Below are positions 26,359 to 35,223 of a stretch of 64,000 bases of DNA, piece after piece. The position numbers were made by a program, and so were the translations under genes. The stretch comes from a virus: positions 1 to 64,000 of the IMG/VR virus record IMGVR_UViG_3300048597_000133; one strand, 5' to 3'. The notes below the pieces were generated by a model, which saw only the letters and a program-made list of their open reading frames with translations, searched no databases and was not told the DNA's origin. Position 1 is the first letter of the stretch, and each line of letters starts with the position of its first letter.

Positions 26359-27805
26359 CGTTTAACAACTTAATACGCTTATAAGAGTGCTGTTGTAGGT
26401 AGAAAGGCTCTTCATCAAAGAAATCGATGATGTATGCATTCTGTTTGACTCCCGACTTATCCATCCTTAAAGCGCGTCCTATTCGTTGTGTAGTTATCCT
26501 CTTGTTAGCTTGTCCTGCACAGTTAATTAACAGTTCTAACTGGGGTAAGTCTTCCCCTTCATTCAAGATAGAGCTCGCTATCAGACATTTAAGTTCCCCA
26601 GACCGGAAGGCATCTAAGACCTCCATACGCTCTTTACCTTTAACGTTACCATCTATGAACGGCACATCTTTAAGTCCTTGAGCGCGGGCTTCATCAGCTA
26701 ATATCTGACCATGCACTAATAACTTAACGATGAGTAGGACATTACCTGATTCCTCATTGGTGTCTAGGAATTGCTTTGCGTATTTAATGGCTAGCTGATT
26801 CCTCTTGTCGTTATAGACGATGTTAGCCTTATAGACATCTTCAGGGTCTGGTTTGCCATTAGGGCTCTTAGGATAAGTTTCTATTTTCTTACCGTCTGAC
26901 GCTGTTACTAGTTGTAGTCCAGGATATTGATTAGTCTGTGGTTTGACCCTTACAAAAAACGCTTTAGGGGCGTGGATTACCTTTAAATCCACCATTACAG
27001 ATGGAGGCACTATCAAAGCTTTAGGTCCGCATACGCCTTCTAATACTAAGTCAGCTCCGTCTGTCCTGTAAACAGTAGCACTCAAACCGAGACGGTACGA
27101 AGTATTGATACATGCATCACTTAATTTTTGGTAGCTTTTTGAGGCGCCTTGATGGCATTCGTCTACCACAAAGATTTGTTGCTGAGCTAATTCATCAGCG
27201 TATTTGCCGGTACAATGCTTCGACAAAGAGTTGATGATGCCTACTGTAATGCGCTGCCACTTAGATTTACCGTCGCCAATCATTCCTACCTCTTCACCCA
27301 GAACGCTTTCTAACGGTCGTTTAATGTTGTGCAAGAGGTTCACACTAGGTACGCATACTAAGACACGTTGGGTAGGAAATTTACTAATAAAGAACGCTGC
27401 TGCATAGCTTTTTCCACTACCTGTGGGTGACTGTACTACAGTACGCTGATGTTCTAACGCTGTCTTAACAATAACCCGCTGATGGTCATAGGCCCAATCG
27501 GGCAATTCCACCGTCTCATCTGGTATAACCCTTTTGTACAAGCATTTAAACTCTACTTTTACCTTAAAGGCTTCTAATATACTGGCTACGCGAGGTAAAA
27601 GGCCAGTCGGGAACTGGTGATTAACTAAGTCGTAACAGCATTCAGTTGGGTCAATCCAGTCGAATTTCTTCTGGTGGACGAGATAAGACTGAGACTTATT
27701 CTCCCAGGTAAGAGCTGAGATTATATGGTCTATAACGTTAGAGTCAATATCCCCCGTAATGGATGCCCTGGCGGCATCAAATTCAATAGTTACTTTGGGT
27801 TCCAT
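26297..27805 (-). CDS. Superfamily 2 DNA helicase (UvsW/XPB-like)
   Basis: 502 residues. Motifs in order: Q-like YDHQR, Walker A SPTGSGKS (about 120), VCVPSVNLLHNI, Walker B/DEAH box VVDECHQ, motif III GLSATVYR, motif V ASSILNEGEDLP and motif VI QRIGRALRMD. The layout matches phage UvsW-type helicases, which remodel recombination intermediates and control origin use. A terminator-like hairpin lies just before its start, so it probably has its own transcript. Confidence 0.88.
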   Translation of the reverse strand: MEPKVTIEFDAARASITGDIDSNVIDHIISALTWENKSQSYLVHQKKFDWIDPTECCYDLVNHQFPTGLLPRVASILEAFKVKVEFKCLYKRVIPDETVELPDWAYDHQRVIVKTALEHQRTVVQSPTGSGKSYAAAFFISKFPTQRVLVCVPSVNLLHNIKRPLESVLGEEVGMIGDGKSKWQRITVGIINSLSKHCTGKYADELAQQQIFVVDECHQGASKSYQKLSDACINTSYRLGLSATVYRTDGADLVLEGVCGPKALIVPPSVMVDLKVIHAPKAFFVRVKPQTNQYPGLQLVTASDGKKIETYPKSPNGKPDPEDVYKANIVYNDKRNQLAIKYAKQFLDTNEESGNVLLIVKLLVHGQILADEARAQGLKDVPFIDGNVKGKERMEVLDAFRSGELKCLIASSILNEGEDLPQLELLINCAGQANKRITTQRIGRALRMDKSGVKQNAYIIDFFDEEPFYLQQHSYKRIKLLNASYPDSAQVVDQKYAESLFR

Positions 27806-27808
27806 AAT

Positions 27809-27841
27809 AAAGAAAAAGCCGCCAATAGTTAGTTGACGGCT
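27809..27841 (-). terminator. Intrinsic terminator before SF2 helicase
   Basis: On the minus strand a 9-bp stem (27817-27825 with 27833-27841, one G-U) around a 7-base loop is followed by TTTTTCTTT. It ends the 27871 transcript 4 bases before the helicase start codon, so it could also act as an attenuator of the helicase gene. Confidence 0.75.
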
Positions 27842-27870
27842 ATATACAAGTTGATTCAGTTCACTGTTGT

Positions 27871-29310
27871 TTAGTCAATGTCCGGGGCAGGAGCAGTAAA
27901 AGCACTAAAGGAAGTAGTGGGTTTAACTACCTCTTCTTCTACAACTTCTACTTCTACTGGGGTATCCGCTTCCTCTTTATTTGGTTGTGGCATAGGACAC
28001 GCCTCTGAAGCACTAGTAGGTAATGCTTGAGGACTGCTGGTAGAGTCAACTGGGTTAACCTCACCATTAATCAAAGCTTCTTCGTACTGAAGACATTGTA
28101 AGGAGAGTTGTAACCAGTCGATAGGAGTCAAGCCTTCGCCGCGACTAATGACGTTTGGGTCAGTGACTGGACAGAATACTGGTAAGTGAGTAGCACCAAA
28201 TTCAGGCTTCTTAAGCTTAGCCAAATGAACCTCCGTAACTACCGGGAATACTGTATTGCCGAATAGAGCTAGTCGGCGGGGCTCACCAGTAACATTACGG
28301 GCGTTTAAGTAGTTACGGTAGTAATCACCCCAAGAGTAATATTGGGCTCCTTCCGGTAAGTAACATTGACGACCATTAGTAACAATGTCACGTTCATAGT
28401 CGCCGCTACCTAGAGACCTGTGTTGTACAGGACCCATACCAGCAATCTTAAGAATAAACGGAGCTTCACGCTGAGCGCTGAATCCAGTCGGATGGTAATA
28501 AGTTAGGTTAGCGTCCTTAACATCTACCCACTTGATGGTAGGCTTACCACCTTTAAGCACTGCAGAAGAGTCTAAGATACCTAATTGAAAGACACAGAAC
28601 TTTAAGTAACCCTCTAGTTTACACTTAGGGATTTCTGTATTCGGGTCTTGGAATTGGTCTAAAGTGCCTACATAGTGTTCGCCGGCAGCAACACATTCTG
28701 CACAAGTGCGGGTTTCAGAAGTCTTTACACCTTCTGGTGTGCCAACTGGAGGGCGGGAACCTTTAAGGGTCAACCAAGGGCGCTCAGCTAGCCAGCTATT
28801 GATGGTGTGAGGATTTTTCTTTGATTGGTTGATCTTATTGATAGGAATCTCTAACGGGTGGCTATCGGTAATAGTTGTGCCACTGTCTTGGTCGATCAAA
28901 GCCGTAGTCTGACAGAAGTTAGTGAATTTATCGCCCACTTTACCAGACATGCGAAAGCCATAGGCTACTTTAACTACTACACCCCGCAGAGCCACAAAGT
29001 GATGTTCTGGAATGGGGGAGACCTCATTAGGCTCTTCTACCCCTTCTTTAGCCAAACGTTCTTTATCCGCTTTGGTTAGTGGATAATTCCAGCTAAGTCG
29101 GTCAGAAGATCCAAACTTACCTTCCACATGTGCCTGCCAACGGCGGTCACCTGACCCAGAACCAAACCCCTCTTTAATAGCTAGTGAGTCATTAGACTGT
29201 TTAGCTTCTTCTACGAGTTTCTTAAAATCACTAAGGTCGATGGAGCCTAAGTCCTGAGGAGCTGTAGCTAAACCGACAGCAGACTGAGTGATACTGTTAC
29301 TTGTTTCCAT
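27871..29310 (-). CDS. Candidate ssDNA-binding protein with acidic tail
   Basis: 479 residues, no family recognised with certainty. A central beta-rich region contains a possible zinc site (CAECVAAGEHYV plus a later KCKLEGYLKFC). The last 90 residues are strongly acidic (EVEVVEEEVV) and end in FTAPAPDID, like the acidic C-terminal tip that SSB proteins use to bind partners. It lies just upstream of a helicase and close to the clamp-loader genes. SSB-like role is inference from the tail and context. Confidence 0.5.
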   Translation of the reverse strand: METSNSITQSAVGLATAPQDLGSIDLSDFKKLVEEAKQSNDSLAIKEGFGSGSGDRRWQAHVEGKFGSSDRLSWNYPLTKADKERLAKEGVEEPNEVSPIPEHHFVALRGVVVKVAYGFRMSGKVGDKFTNFCQTTALIDQDSGTTITDSHPLEIPINKINQSKKNPHTINSWLAERPWLTLKGSRPPVGTPEGVKTSETRTCAECVAAGEHYVGTLDQFQDPNTEIPKCKLEGYLKFCVFQLGILDSSAVLKGGKPTIKWVDVKDANLTYYHPTGFSAQREAPFILKIAGMGPVQHRSLGSGDYERDIVTNGRQCYLPEGAQYYSWGDYYRNYLNARNVTGEPRRLALFGNTVFPVVTEVHLAKLKKPEFGATHLPVFCPVTDPNVISRGEGLTPIDWLQLSLQCLQYEEALINGEVNPVDSTSSPQALPTSASEACPMPQPNKEEADTPVEVEVVEEEVVKPTTSFSAFTAPAPDID

Positions 29311-29368
29311 TTGTTCGTTAATTAATTAGTTAGTTGAGGATGCGTTTGATTTTCTTTTTACTTAGCGG

Positions 29369-30400
29369 TCAGTAGCTCAGACTCTCTATTATTTTAGCGA
29401 ATGCCTGCCTAGCTTTTACACTGGGTTTAAAGTTCCAATATGGTGCTTTAGCCTTAAACCCAGTAGTCTGATAAAACCCTTCATATCCAGGCTCAGCGTA
29501 AACATGATTACAGGACCAAACCCATAAGGCAAATCTAGATAACATGAGTGGCGCCAAAGTAAGATTGTCCCGCATCTGGTCTAAGAAAGGTTCTAGGTAT
29601 AAGGCTAACCCCCAGGCCCGCCCAGTCTTTAATGCGATAGGGATAGCCTGCCCTTCTTTATTGCCGTCTACGTAGACAAGAAACCATTTGAAGTAGTTAT
29701 GGCACTCAGGGAAGTGGTACCACTGATTAACCCCGTCTTCAGTAGGTAAAGATTCAAAGAGTCGTATTACTGCAGCTGTTTCCTTGTCATACGGCTGGTG
29801 TTCTTCTGTGGCATTATTCCACTGCTGCGCCAAATAGGGCAAATAAAACCTGTTATCCTCTTGTAATAACACAGCGTGCTCTAAAGCAGTCATTGGGAAT
29901 TTATTAAGCCACTCTGTTTCTCCAGGTACTCCGAGCAAACCGACTTCAAAATCTACAGTTCTGAGGTCTAGTAACTTAAAACAGCCCCCCTCTAAAGACT
30001 TAGCCTTAGCCAAGGCACTTTTATCTATCTCTCCTGTTATAGGGTCAGCTAATACAACAAAGATAAATTTACTGCGCGGCACTACTACCGTCTGATCATT
30101 AGGGATTAACTCCTCAGTGCTAGTAGGTTTTAAGGTGCCATAGGTTTTAGGTCCATTTCTTATACGTCCCGTGCCTTCTAGCCTTGGATAAAAAATAACA
30201 TCGGCACTAGGTCCGTATAAAGGAGTTGGGATAAGTAGCCGGCGGAATTGTTGGACTGTAGGGTTGTAGTGTCTTTGAGTGTGCTTTACTAATCCGCCAC
30301 TCAACCTAGTAACTTGTTGACCTGTGCCTATGGTTAGGTATATGTTGCCAGGCTCTAACTGGTTTCGAATTGTTCTAAAACTGATCTTGGTCTTCATCAC
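29369..30400 (-). CDS. Unknown protein overlapping clamp loader
   Basis: 343 residues, no motif recognised. The N-terminus is basic and beta-like (GNIYLTIGTGQQVTRLSGG); the C-terminal half is aromatic and helical (FALWVWSCNHVYAEPGYEGF). It starts within the end of the clamp-loader gene (26-base overlap), so it is co-translated with it; a replisome or recombination role is possible. Confidence 0.6.
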   Translation of the reverse strand: MMKTKISFRTIRNQLEPGNIYLTIGTGQQVTRLSGGLVKHTQRHYNPTVQQFRRLLIPTPLYGPSADVIFYPRLEGTGRIRNGPKTYGTLKPTSTEELIPNDQTVVVPRSKFIFVVLADPITGEIDKSALAKAKSLEGGCFKLLDLRTVDFEVGLLGVPGETEWLNKFPMTALEHAVLLQEDNRFYLPYLAQQWNNATEEHQPYDKETAAVIRLFESLPTEDGVNQWYHFPECHNYFKWFLVYVDGNKEGQAIPIALKTGRAWGLALYLEPFLDQMRDNLTLAPLMLSRFALWVWSCNHVYAEPGYEGFYQTTGFKAKAPYWNFKPSVKARQAFAKIIESLSY

Positions 30401-31520
30401 CGGTAGGTATGCCTAAGTCTAAGTGATTAAACATAGCTAGATAATCATTGAGGATGATTGACCTTGAGTGTTGGACAAACCGCATAAGATAATCTATAGC
30501 TAATAACTGGTCATCAATGTTTCCTGCTCGACGCTTGATGGCACGTTGAATGTCACCAATCAAGTCTAGACCCAGCTGTTTAAAGTTAGCCGGGTCATAG
30601 ACTTTTGCTAGTTTAGTCAGACACTGGTCGACCTCATACCATTTACCAAGTCTGACTGATTCCCATAGTGGTAATCGGTCTGAGGGGTCGGTATAACTGA
30701 GGAAATACTTTACGGTTCCTGGACGAAGATATTCACAACCAAGGTCATAGGGAGCTACTAACCCATAATGAGCTATTGCCTGGCGTAGGGAGTAACCGGA
30801 CCTTAATGCTATGATTTTCGCCTCAGCTGGCCCGACTTTTGGGTAACCGAGCGGCGCTGCTTCAGATACCCTAGATACTAAATATTCTTCTATCTCTTCG
30901 GGAAGAAGACCCTTCAAATTTATAGTTATTCCTCGACTAGCCAAAGCAGTCCGGTTTTGTTCTCCTAATTCCTCTTCGGACATCGTGATAAAGAAGAATA
31001 AGGTATACGCTGGCGACGCCTCTGCCTGTAGCAAAACGTCCTGTCTTAATCCTTTGTCGACTCGCTGCCACTCATCAAAAATGATAAATCTATAGGCCTT
31101 ACGACTATTAAGAATTGTCGGTGGCACTTTGGTTAATTGCAGCGCTTCTTTAACCTGGGCGTTTATCGTAGTAGAGTCTCCCTTGCCATGTTGGACGAGC
31201 TTGATATTGTTGTAGTTAGAGGCTGTATCTCTAAAATCTACTTGCATCTTACAAGTTTGGCATTTACCACACGGGTCTACTTTTTCATATGTGACGCCGT
31301 CCAGTGTATAGTCTTTAGGGTCCTCACACATGTAAGAACGGATCATTAAATTGACCAAGGCTGTTTTGCCTGTGCCGGTGTAACCAGCCACGTAGAAACT
31401 ATTGGGGGTCAGTTTTGAGTTGTTAGTTATGCAACGTAGAAGGTAATGGACGATTCGTTTATGCCCATAGTAATTTCCCCAGCGCATAGGCGCCAGGTAT
31501 CTAGGTAAATTAATGCTCAC
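30375..31520 (-). CDS. Clamp-loader AAA+ ATPase (DnaX-like)
   Basis: 381 residues. Walker A is GYTGTGKT (46-53). A four-cysteine zinc module follows (C65, then CGKCQTC at 84-90), a DnaX-like feature. Walker B is FIIFDEWQ. The segment with EEELGEQNRTALASRG is sensor I/arginine-finger-like, in place of the usual SRC motif, so ATP hydrolysis geometry may differ. The rest resembles the collar domain. It would load the clamp-like protein at 37196. Confidence 0.85.
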   Translation of the reverse strand: MSINLPRYLAPMRWGNYYGHKRIVHYLLRCITNNSKLTPNSFYVAGYTGTGKTALVNLMIRSYMCEDPKDYTLDGVTYEKVDPCGKCQTCKMQVDFRDTASNYNNIKLVQHGKGDSTTINAQVKEALQLTKVPPTILNSRKAYRFIIFDEWQRVDKGLRQDVLLQAEASPAYTLFFFITMSEEELGEQNRTALASRGITINLKGLLPEEIEEYLVSRVSEAAPLGYPKVGPAEAKIIALRSGYSLRQAIAHYGLVAPYDLGCEYLRPGTVKYFLSYTDPSDRLPLWESVRLGKWYEVDQCLTKLAKVYDPANFKQLGLDLIGDIQRAIKRRAGNIDDQLLAIDYLMRFVQHSRSIILNDYLAMFNHLDLGIPTGDEDQDQF

Positions 31521-31526
31521 GCTAGC

Positions 31527-31877
31527 TTAGCCTCTAAAGAATTTATGTGGTTTCTTAGTTATTGGGACACCTTTAAACAGTTCTTTTAAGGGGGTCCGAA
31601 ACTTAGCTGAACAAGTAAGGTCCAGCTTTGCTTGTGATTGAGACCAATAGATTACGCCTTTAATGTCCTTTTTACAAAACAGTAACCCGGCGTCGAGCCG
31701 AGCCTGTAGATATTGTTCAACGCTGGCTATTCTCTTTTTATAGAGGACTTCATTAACAATATCTTTTTTAGGATAAGTAGCCACCACAATATCAGTTACT
31801 GTGCGGGCTACTTCAGAATCAGATAAATACTGCTCGACCTTAATTCGATATGGAGGAGTTACTGGAGGCTGCGGCAT
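31527..31877 (-). CDS. Unknown, possible winged-helix protein
   Basis: 116 residues. The middle (YKKRIASVEQYLQARLDAGLL) and the following IYWS could be a helix-turn-helix with a wing. It lies 6 bases upstream of the clamp-loader gene in the same operon. DNA binding is tentative. Confidence 0.55.
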   Translation of the reverse strand: MPQPPVTPPYRIKVEQYLSDSEVARTVTDIVVATYPKKDIVNEVLYKKRIASVEQYLQARLDAGLLFCKKDIKGVIYWSQSQAKLDLTCSAKFRTPLKELFKGVPITKKPHKFFRG

Positions 31878-32049
31878 TTTTCTCTGCTATTAGCTTGGTG
31901 ACCTCTTTTAATATACGTGTGCCAGCCCACCGATGGTTAGCTAACATCTCTAATTCGCCTACAGATAACTGGTTGAGATGATATTGGAGTTCATCTTCGG
32001 CGTAATAATTTAATCTATTAAGCGTTCTTAATGGGTCAAAGGGTCTCAT
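31840..32049 (-). CDS. Small helical protein
   Basis: 69 residues, helical (EDELQYHLNQLSVGELEMLA), no known family. It overlaps the next gene by 38 bases in another frame and is the first gene of the clamp-loader operon after the HU terminator. Confidence 0.55.
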   Translation of the reverse strand: MRPFDPLRTLNRLNYYAEDELQYHLNQLSVGELEMLANHRWAGTRILKEVTKLIAEKNAAASSNSSISN

Positions 32050-32062
32050 ATCTACATGAATG

Positions 32063-32102
32063 AAAAATAAAGAGGCAGCCTATATAACCAGACTACCTCT
32101 TT
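32063..32102 (-). terminator. Intrinsic terminator after HU gene
   Basis: On the minus strand AAAGAGGTAG (32093-32102) pairs with CTGCCTCTTT (32069-32078), with one U-G pair and a 14-base loop, followed by ATTTTT. It is well placed to end the HU transcript. Confidence 0.8.
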
Positions 32103-32144
32103 ATCTAAAATCTTGGACTCTTCTCACAGCTTAAAGAAACTGGG

Positions 32145-32417
32145 CTAATTAACCCGTTCTTTAAACTCTTTGCCGACAGTAAACACTACGACATTACGTG
32201 CAGGGATAGTCAAGGTCTCTCCTGTTTTAGGATTGCGACCTTGTCGTTCTGCCCGACTTTTTAGCTTCCAGCTACCAAAACCAGGGACAACAACCGCTTC
32301 TTGACCCTCAACAGCATCAATGATGAGATTGAATAGGGTATTGACACAGTTGCCTGCTTCTAATTTAGTAAGTCCGGTCTCGTTAGCTAATTTGTTAACT
32401 AGGTCAGTCTTAGTCAT
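32145..32417 (-). CDS. hup: HU-family DNA-binding protein
   Basis: 90 residues, a standard HU length. Landmarks: MTKTDLVNKLANETGLTK, VVVPGFGSWKLK and RNPKTGETLTIPARNVVVF, the beta-arm with the RNP-x-TG signature. It bends and compacts DNA and often helps phage integration or replication. It probably has its own transcript, ending at the 32063 terminator. Confidence 0.95.
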   Translation of the reverse strand: MTKTDLVNKLANETGLTKLEAGNCVNTLFNLIIDAVEGQEAVVVPGFGSWKLKSRAERQGRNPKTGETLTIPARNVVVFTVGKEFKERVN

Positions 32418-32464
32418 GTCTAATTTGGTTCAGTGTATATCTGACGGGCATTTTAGCACGAATG

Positions 32465-32908
32465 TTAGTCAGCCATACGTTTGAGGTCGTCGGCGTACTG
32501 ACGTTGATAGGTAACGAAGTAAATGCCGGGGTCTAGTAGTTGGTCACCATGCTCAGGGTGAGTCACCAAAGTTTCTACTTCGTTGACCCAAATAGGACCT
32601 TGAAGAGGATTGGCATTAGACCGCACATAGAACTTAGCATTCTGAACGCTTTCTGAGTCCAAGCAGTGGCGGGAACCACGGGTATTACCAGGAGCTAACT
32701 GGTATACAGGGCTGGTCTCGCTGATATCACCTAGGTCAGAAAGAGATTCTACTTTCCAAATATTGATGTCACCTTGGGCGCTAAAGCGGTCATTGTCGAT
32801 TAATACTGGACGGGCAGCAGAGTCGTTGGCGTTCTCTTGACCGTGACGGATGATTTGTTGGATTACTTCGGCAGCGGTCATGTTGGTGGTAACGGTGGAA
32901 TTACTCAT
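32465..32908 (-). CDS. Unknown protein behind an 11-bp repeat array
   Basis: 147 residues, polar and mostly beta-like (GIYFVTYQRQYADDLK). No known family. Three tandem 11-base repeats lie 9 bases upstream of its start, which suggests specific control of this gene. Confidence 0.6.
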   Translation of the reverse strand: MSNSTVTTNMTAAEVIQQIIRHGQENANDSAARPVLIDNDRFSAQGDINIWKVESLSDLGDISETSPVYQLAPGNTRGSRHCLDSESVQNAKFYVRSNANPLQGPIWVNEVETLVTHPEHGDQLLDPGIYFVTYQRQYADDLKRMAD

Positions 32909-32916
32909 ATGTTAGA

Positions 32917-32949
32917 GATAATGGGTTGATAATGGGTTGATAATGGGTT
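32917..32949. repeat. Three tandem 11-bp direct repeats
   Basis: GATAATGGGTT is repeated exactly at 32917, 32928 and 32939. Spacing of 11 bases is about one helical turn, so a protein could bind all three copies on one DNA face. It lies just upstream of the gene starting at 32908; operator or iteron-like function is inferred. Confidence 0.8.
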
Positions 32950-32978
32950 GGTTGGTCAGGCGTGTCAGGCACAACTAA

Positions 32979-33212
32979 CTAATTATAATCATGTTGACCG
33001 GTGATTTCGCAGAGTGTTACATCTATTGACGCTGCAACCATGTCTGAGATGATTAACTGTGTTGGGCCTCCTTGATAGGTAAGAGCAGCATAAGCAAGGA
33101 CTAAGACTTTACAACAACCGTCAATAATAGGGTTGAAGTATATAATCTTAGACTCTCTTACGGAGACCATATTCCTCGTATCTAGTTTGTGAATGGCAGC
33201 TTTACTAATCAT
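32979..33212 (-). CDS. Small protein, M-x-x-K family outlier
   Basis: 77 residues starting MISKAAIHK, the same start type as the arrays at 54-64 kb. The middle is hydrophobic (CKVLVLAYAALTYQGG), and GGPTQLIISDMV resembles the array's x-P-x-x-[FIL] segment. Its ATG overlaps the stop of the upstream gene (TAATG). Function unknown. Confidence 0.6.
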   Translation of the reverse strand: MISKAAIHKLDTRNMVSVRESKIIYFNPIIDGCCKVLVLAYAALTYQGGPTQLIISDMVAASIDVTLCEITGQHDYN

Positions 33213-33436
33213 TAGTGGAAGGACTGCTTAAGCCCTAATTCTACGGCGATAACTGTGGATGAGTAAAACATATCAGTACCGCCGAAATAAGTGACTCGTT
33301 CAGGACCTCTAATGTTTTGCTGCAAAGCACTCAGTTTGGTATTCACCGAACTAGTTAGGTCCCGGCAATAAATTACTAGACGACGTTGTAAATCCGTCTG
33401 CTCGGTTATCTTATCTACCGTAGCTCTAGTAACCAT
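33212..33436 (-). CDS. Small protein, M-x-x-R family outlier
   Basis: 74 residues starting MVTRATVDKITEQ. Coupled to the 32979 gene by a one-base stop/start overlap. It has the pattern of a basic N-terminal helix followed by GPERVTYFGG. Likely a distant member of the small-gene family; confidence in the family link is low. Confidence 0.55.
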   Translation of the reverse strand: MVTRATVDKITEQTDLQRRLVIYCRDLTSSVNTKLSALQQNIRGPERVTYFGGTDMFYSSTVIAVELGLKQSFH

Positions 33437-33501
33437 ACCCGAACCTTCCTGTTTTGGTGCTTGTAGTCTTCTTTTTACTTATCGGGAATTTAGCCATACC
33501 C

Positions 33502-35214
33502 TTAAGACCCTAGTAAACGCCTTACTGCTTCGGCAGGGCTAAGGTCGCCGCCATTATTATCTGGGTCTCCATCTAAGTCATCTAAGTCAAAATCCATTAA
33601 TAACTTAGAGCCCCGGATTTTCTCTACGGCTAAAGCAACTTGGTGCGTGTCTATCAACCCATTAGTGTAAATGTAATGGGTATTGACTTCTTTATTTGGG
33701 TTACCAGGTCTAACAGCCCGTTTAAGGCTCTGCAAAATAGATAGGCTAGACCAACCACAGCAGTAATAAATAACGTCTGAGGCTGCTGTCAAGTCAATTG
33801 ATTGGGAAGCCAGGTTTAAGGAAAAGACTCCAGCTTTAATATTGGGGTCGTATTGAAACTTGGTGCGCCTGTCTACTTGTTGTTCTTGACTAAGACTAGT
33901 GGGAGTAGCTAATGGGTCTGTAGCATATAACCTAGTTATTGAGTCAGTCCCTAAGTACTCAGTAAGGTAGTCAGTGACTAGTCTGGCAGAGGCTACATAA
34001 TGACAGAAAATCACTACTTTACCTACGGCCTGCTCAACTAACTTACGGACCTTAATGATTTTATTAGAGTCTTTGGCTCCGTTAGCTACTTGAATTAGAG
34101 GCACGATCAGGCGTAAAGTCTGGGCGTTAGGTCCATTCTTATGGGTAGCTAACGTGAGTTGATGCCGGTGGGCGGTCAAATATGCCTTATGCAGTTCTAA
34201 TTGGTCTGGGGTAGCTTCTACTGGGTGCATATGGACAATAGAGTCCGGCACTGTAATACAAGACTTAACCTGTGGGTCGTCTACTCTCACACGATAAACA
34301 TAGCGACGCATCAAATCGTAGTATTCCGGCGCCTTAGTAGTATCTAAGGCTTTTAACCACCGTTCAGGACCATTGAGTGTATTAGCCTGTCCTGTGTAAT
34401 TGGTTCTGAGTTTTTGCTTAGTGCTGAAGTGTTGGATGAAAACATTACGGTCCTTATACGGGAACTCACCTCTATATATGAGGTCCGCACATACCGTATA
34501 GATATGATTTATTTCTGTAAGGGTGCCAGTTAATCCTATGCGTCGTTTAGCACTACGCCCTACTAGAGATAATTGCTTGGTCCTGCTAGAGCCAGCTTGA
34601 CAGTTATGAATCTCGTCTATAACCAAACAGTTGGGTTTACAGTGGCGACGAATCCATCTGCTTACAGTGGCTCGCTTACCTGTATAAGCCCTACATCTAT
34701 TTTTAGGGAAGTCGTGATTGTATATTAATACTGGGGCTGTGGATTGTCGTAGCTGTTTATCGGTACGAATCACTTCGTACTCAATTGGGTGTGGGAGTAA
34801 CTTATTAAGGCGGTCTAGGTCTTCTGTCCAACGACCGGCACTTAATAGATTAGGCACGGTAATCTGAATAGCCCCTCGGCGTCGGCCGACCATAGGATAA
34901 TACACGGAGTATAAAGCCAACAGAGTTATAGTCGTTTTGCCTAAACCTAGTCCGTGGGTCAACACATGATTAGGTCTGGTACAGAGGATGGCAGCATCAT
35001 TTACTTGATATGGTCGGAATTCTAGGTTTGTGTTCTGCTTGACTAACTCAGAATACAACTCATTTATACGTTGTCTGTGTTGACTATAAGAGTCTAGCTC
35101 TGTCAGAAGGTCTTCTTCTAACAATTCGAAGTTTTCTAGCTGCACGTAATCAGTCAATACCACCTTATCTTCTGTGCTAGGAGGTGAATTACTTTGAGTA
35201 TAGGTAAAGGACAC
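33502..35214 (-). CDS. SNF2-type helicase/ATPase
   Basis: 570 residues. Motif Q/I: EFRPYQVNDAA and HGLGLGKTT; motif II is DEIH (LVIDEIHNC); motif III GLTGTLTEI; C-terminal motifs VIFCHYVASARLV, FSLNLASQSIDLTAASDVIY and LQSLKRAVRPG, where the R-x-x-R arginine finger lies. It translocates on double-stranded DNA and may help recombination or strip proteins. It precedes the 33436 gene and follows the UDG-like gene by 9 bases. Confidence 0.88.
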   Translation of the reverse strand: MSFTYTQSNSPPSTEDKVVLTDYVQLENFELLEEDLLTELDSYSQHRQRINELYSELVKQNTNLEFRPYQVNDAAILCTRPNHVLTHGLGLGKTTITLLALYSVYYPMVGRRRGAIQITVPNLLSAGRWTEDLDRLNKLLPHPIEYEVIRTDKQLRQSTAPVLIYNHDFPKNRCRAYTGKRATVSRWIRRHCKPNCLVIDEIHNCQAGSSRTKQLSLVGRSAKRRIGLTGTLTEINHIYTVCADLIYRGEFPYKDRNVFIQHFSTKQKLRTNYTGQANTLNGPERWLKALDTTKAPEYYDLMRRYVYRVRVDDPQVKSCITVPDSIVHMHPVEATPDQLELHKAYLTAHRHQLTLATHKNGPNAQTLRLIVPLIQVANGAKDSNKIIKVRKLVEQAVGKVVIFCHYVASARLVTDYLTEYLGTDSITRLYATDPLATPTSLSQEQQVDRRTKFQYDPNIKAGVFSLNLASQSIDLTAASDVIYYCCGWSSLSILQSLKRAVRPGNPNKEVNTHYIYTNGLIDTHQVALAVEKIRGSKLLMDFDLDDLDGDPDNNGGDLSPAEAVRRLLGS

Positions 35215-35223
35215 GATAAGTAG

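Noticed and set aside
32917-32949. Short CRISPR array
   Set aside because: The 11-base units are contiguous, with no spacers, and no cas genes are near.
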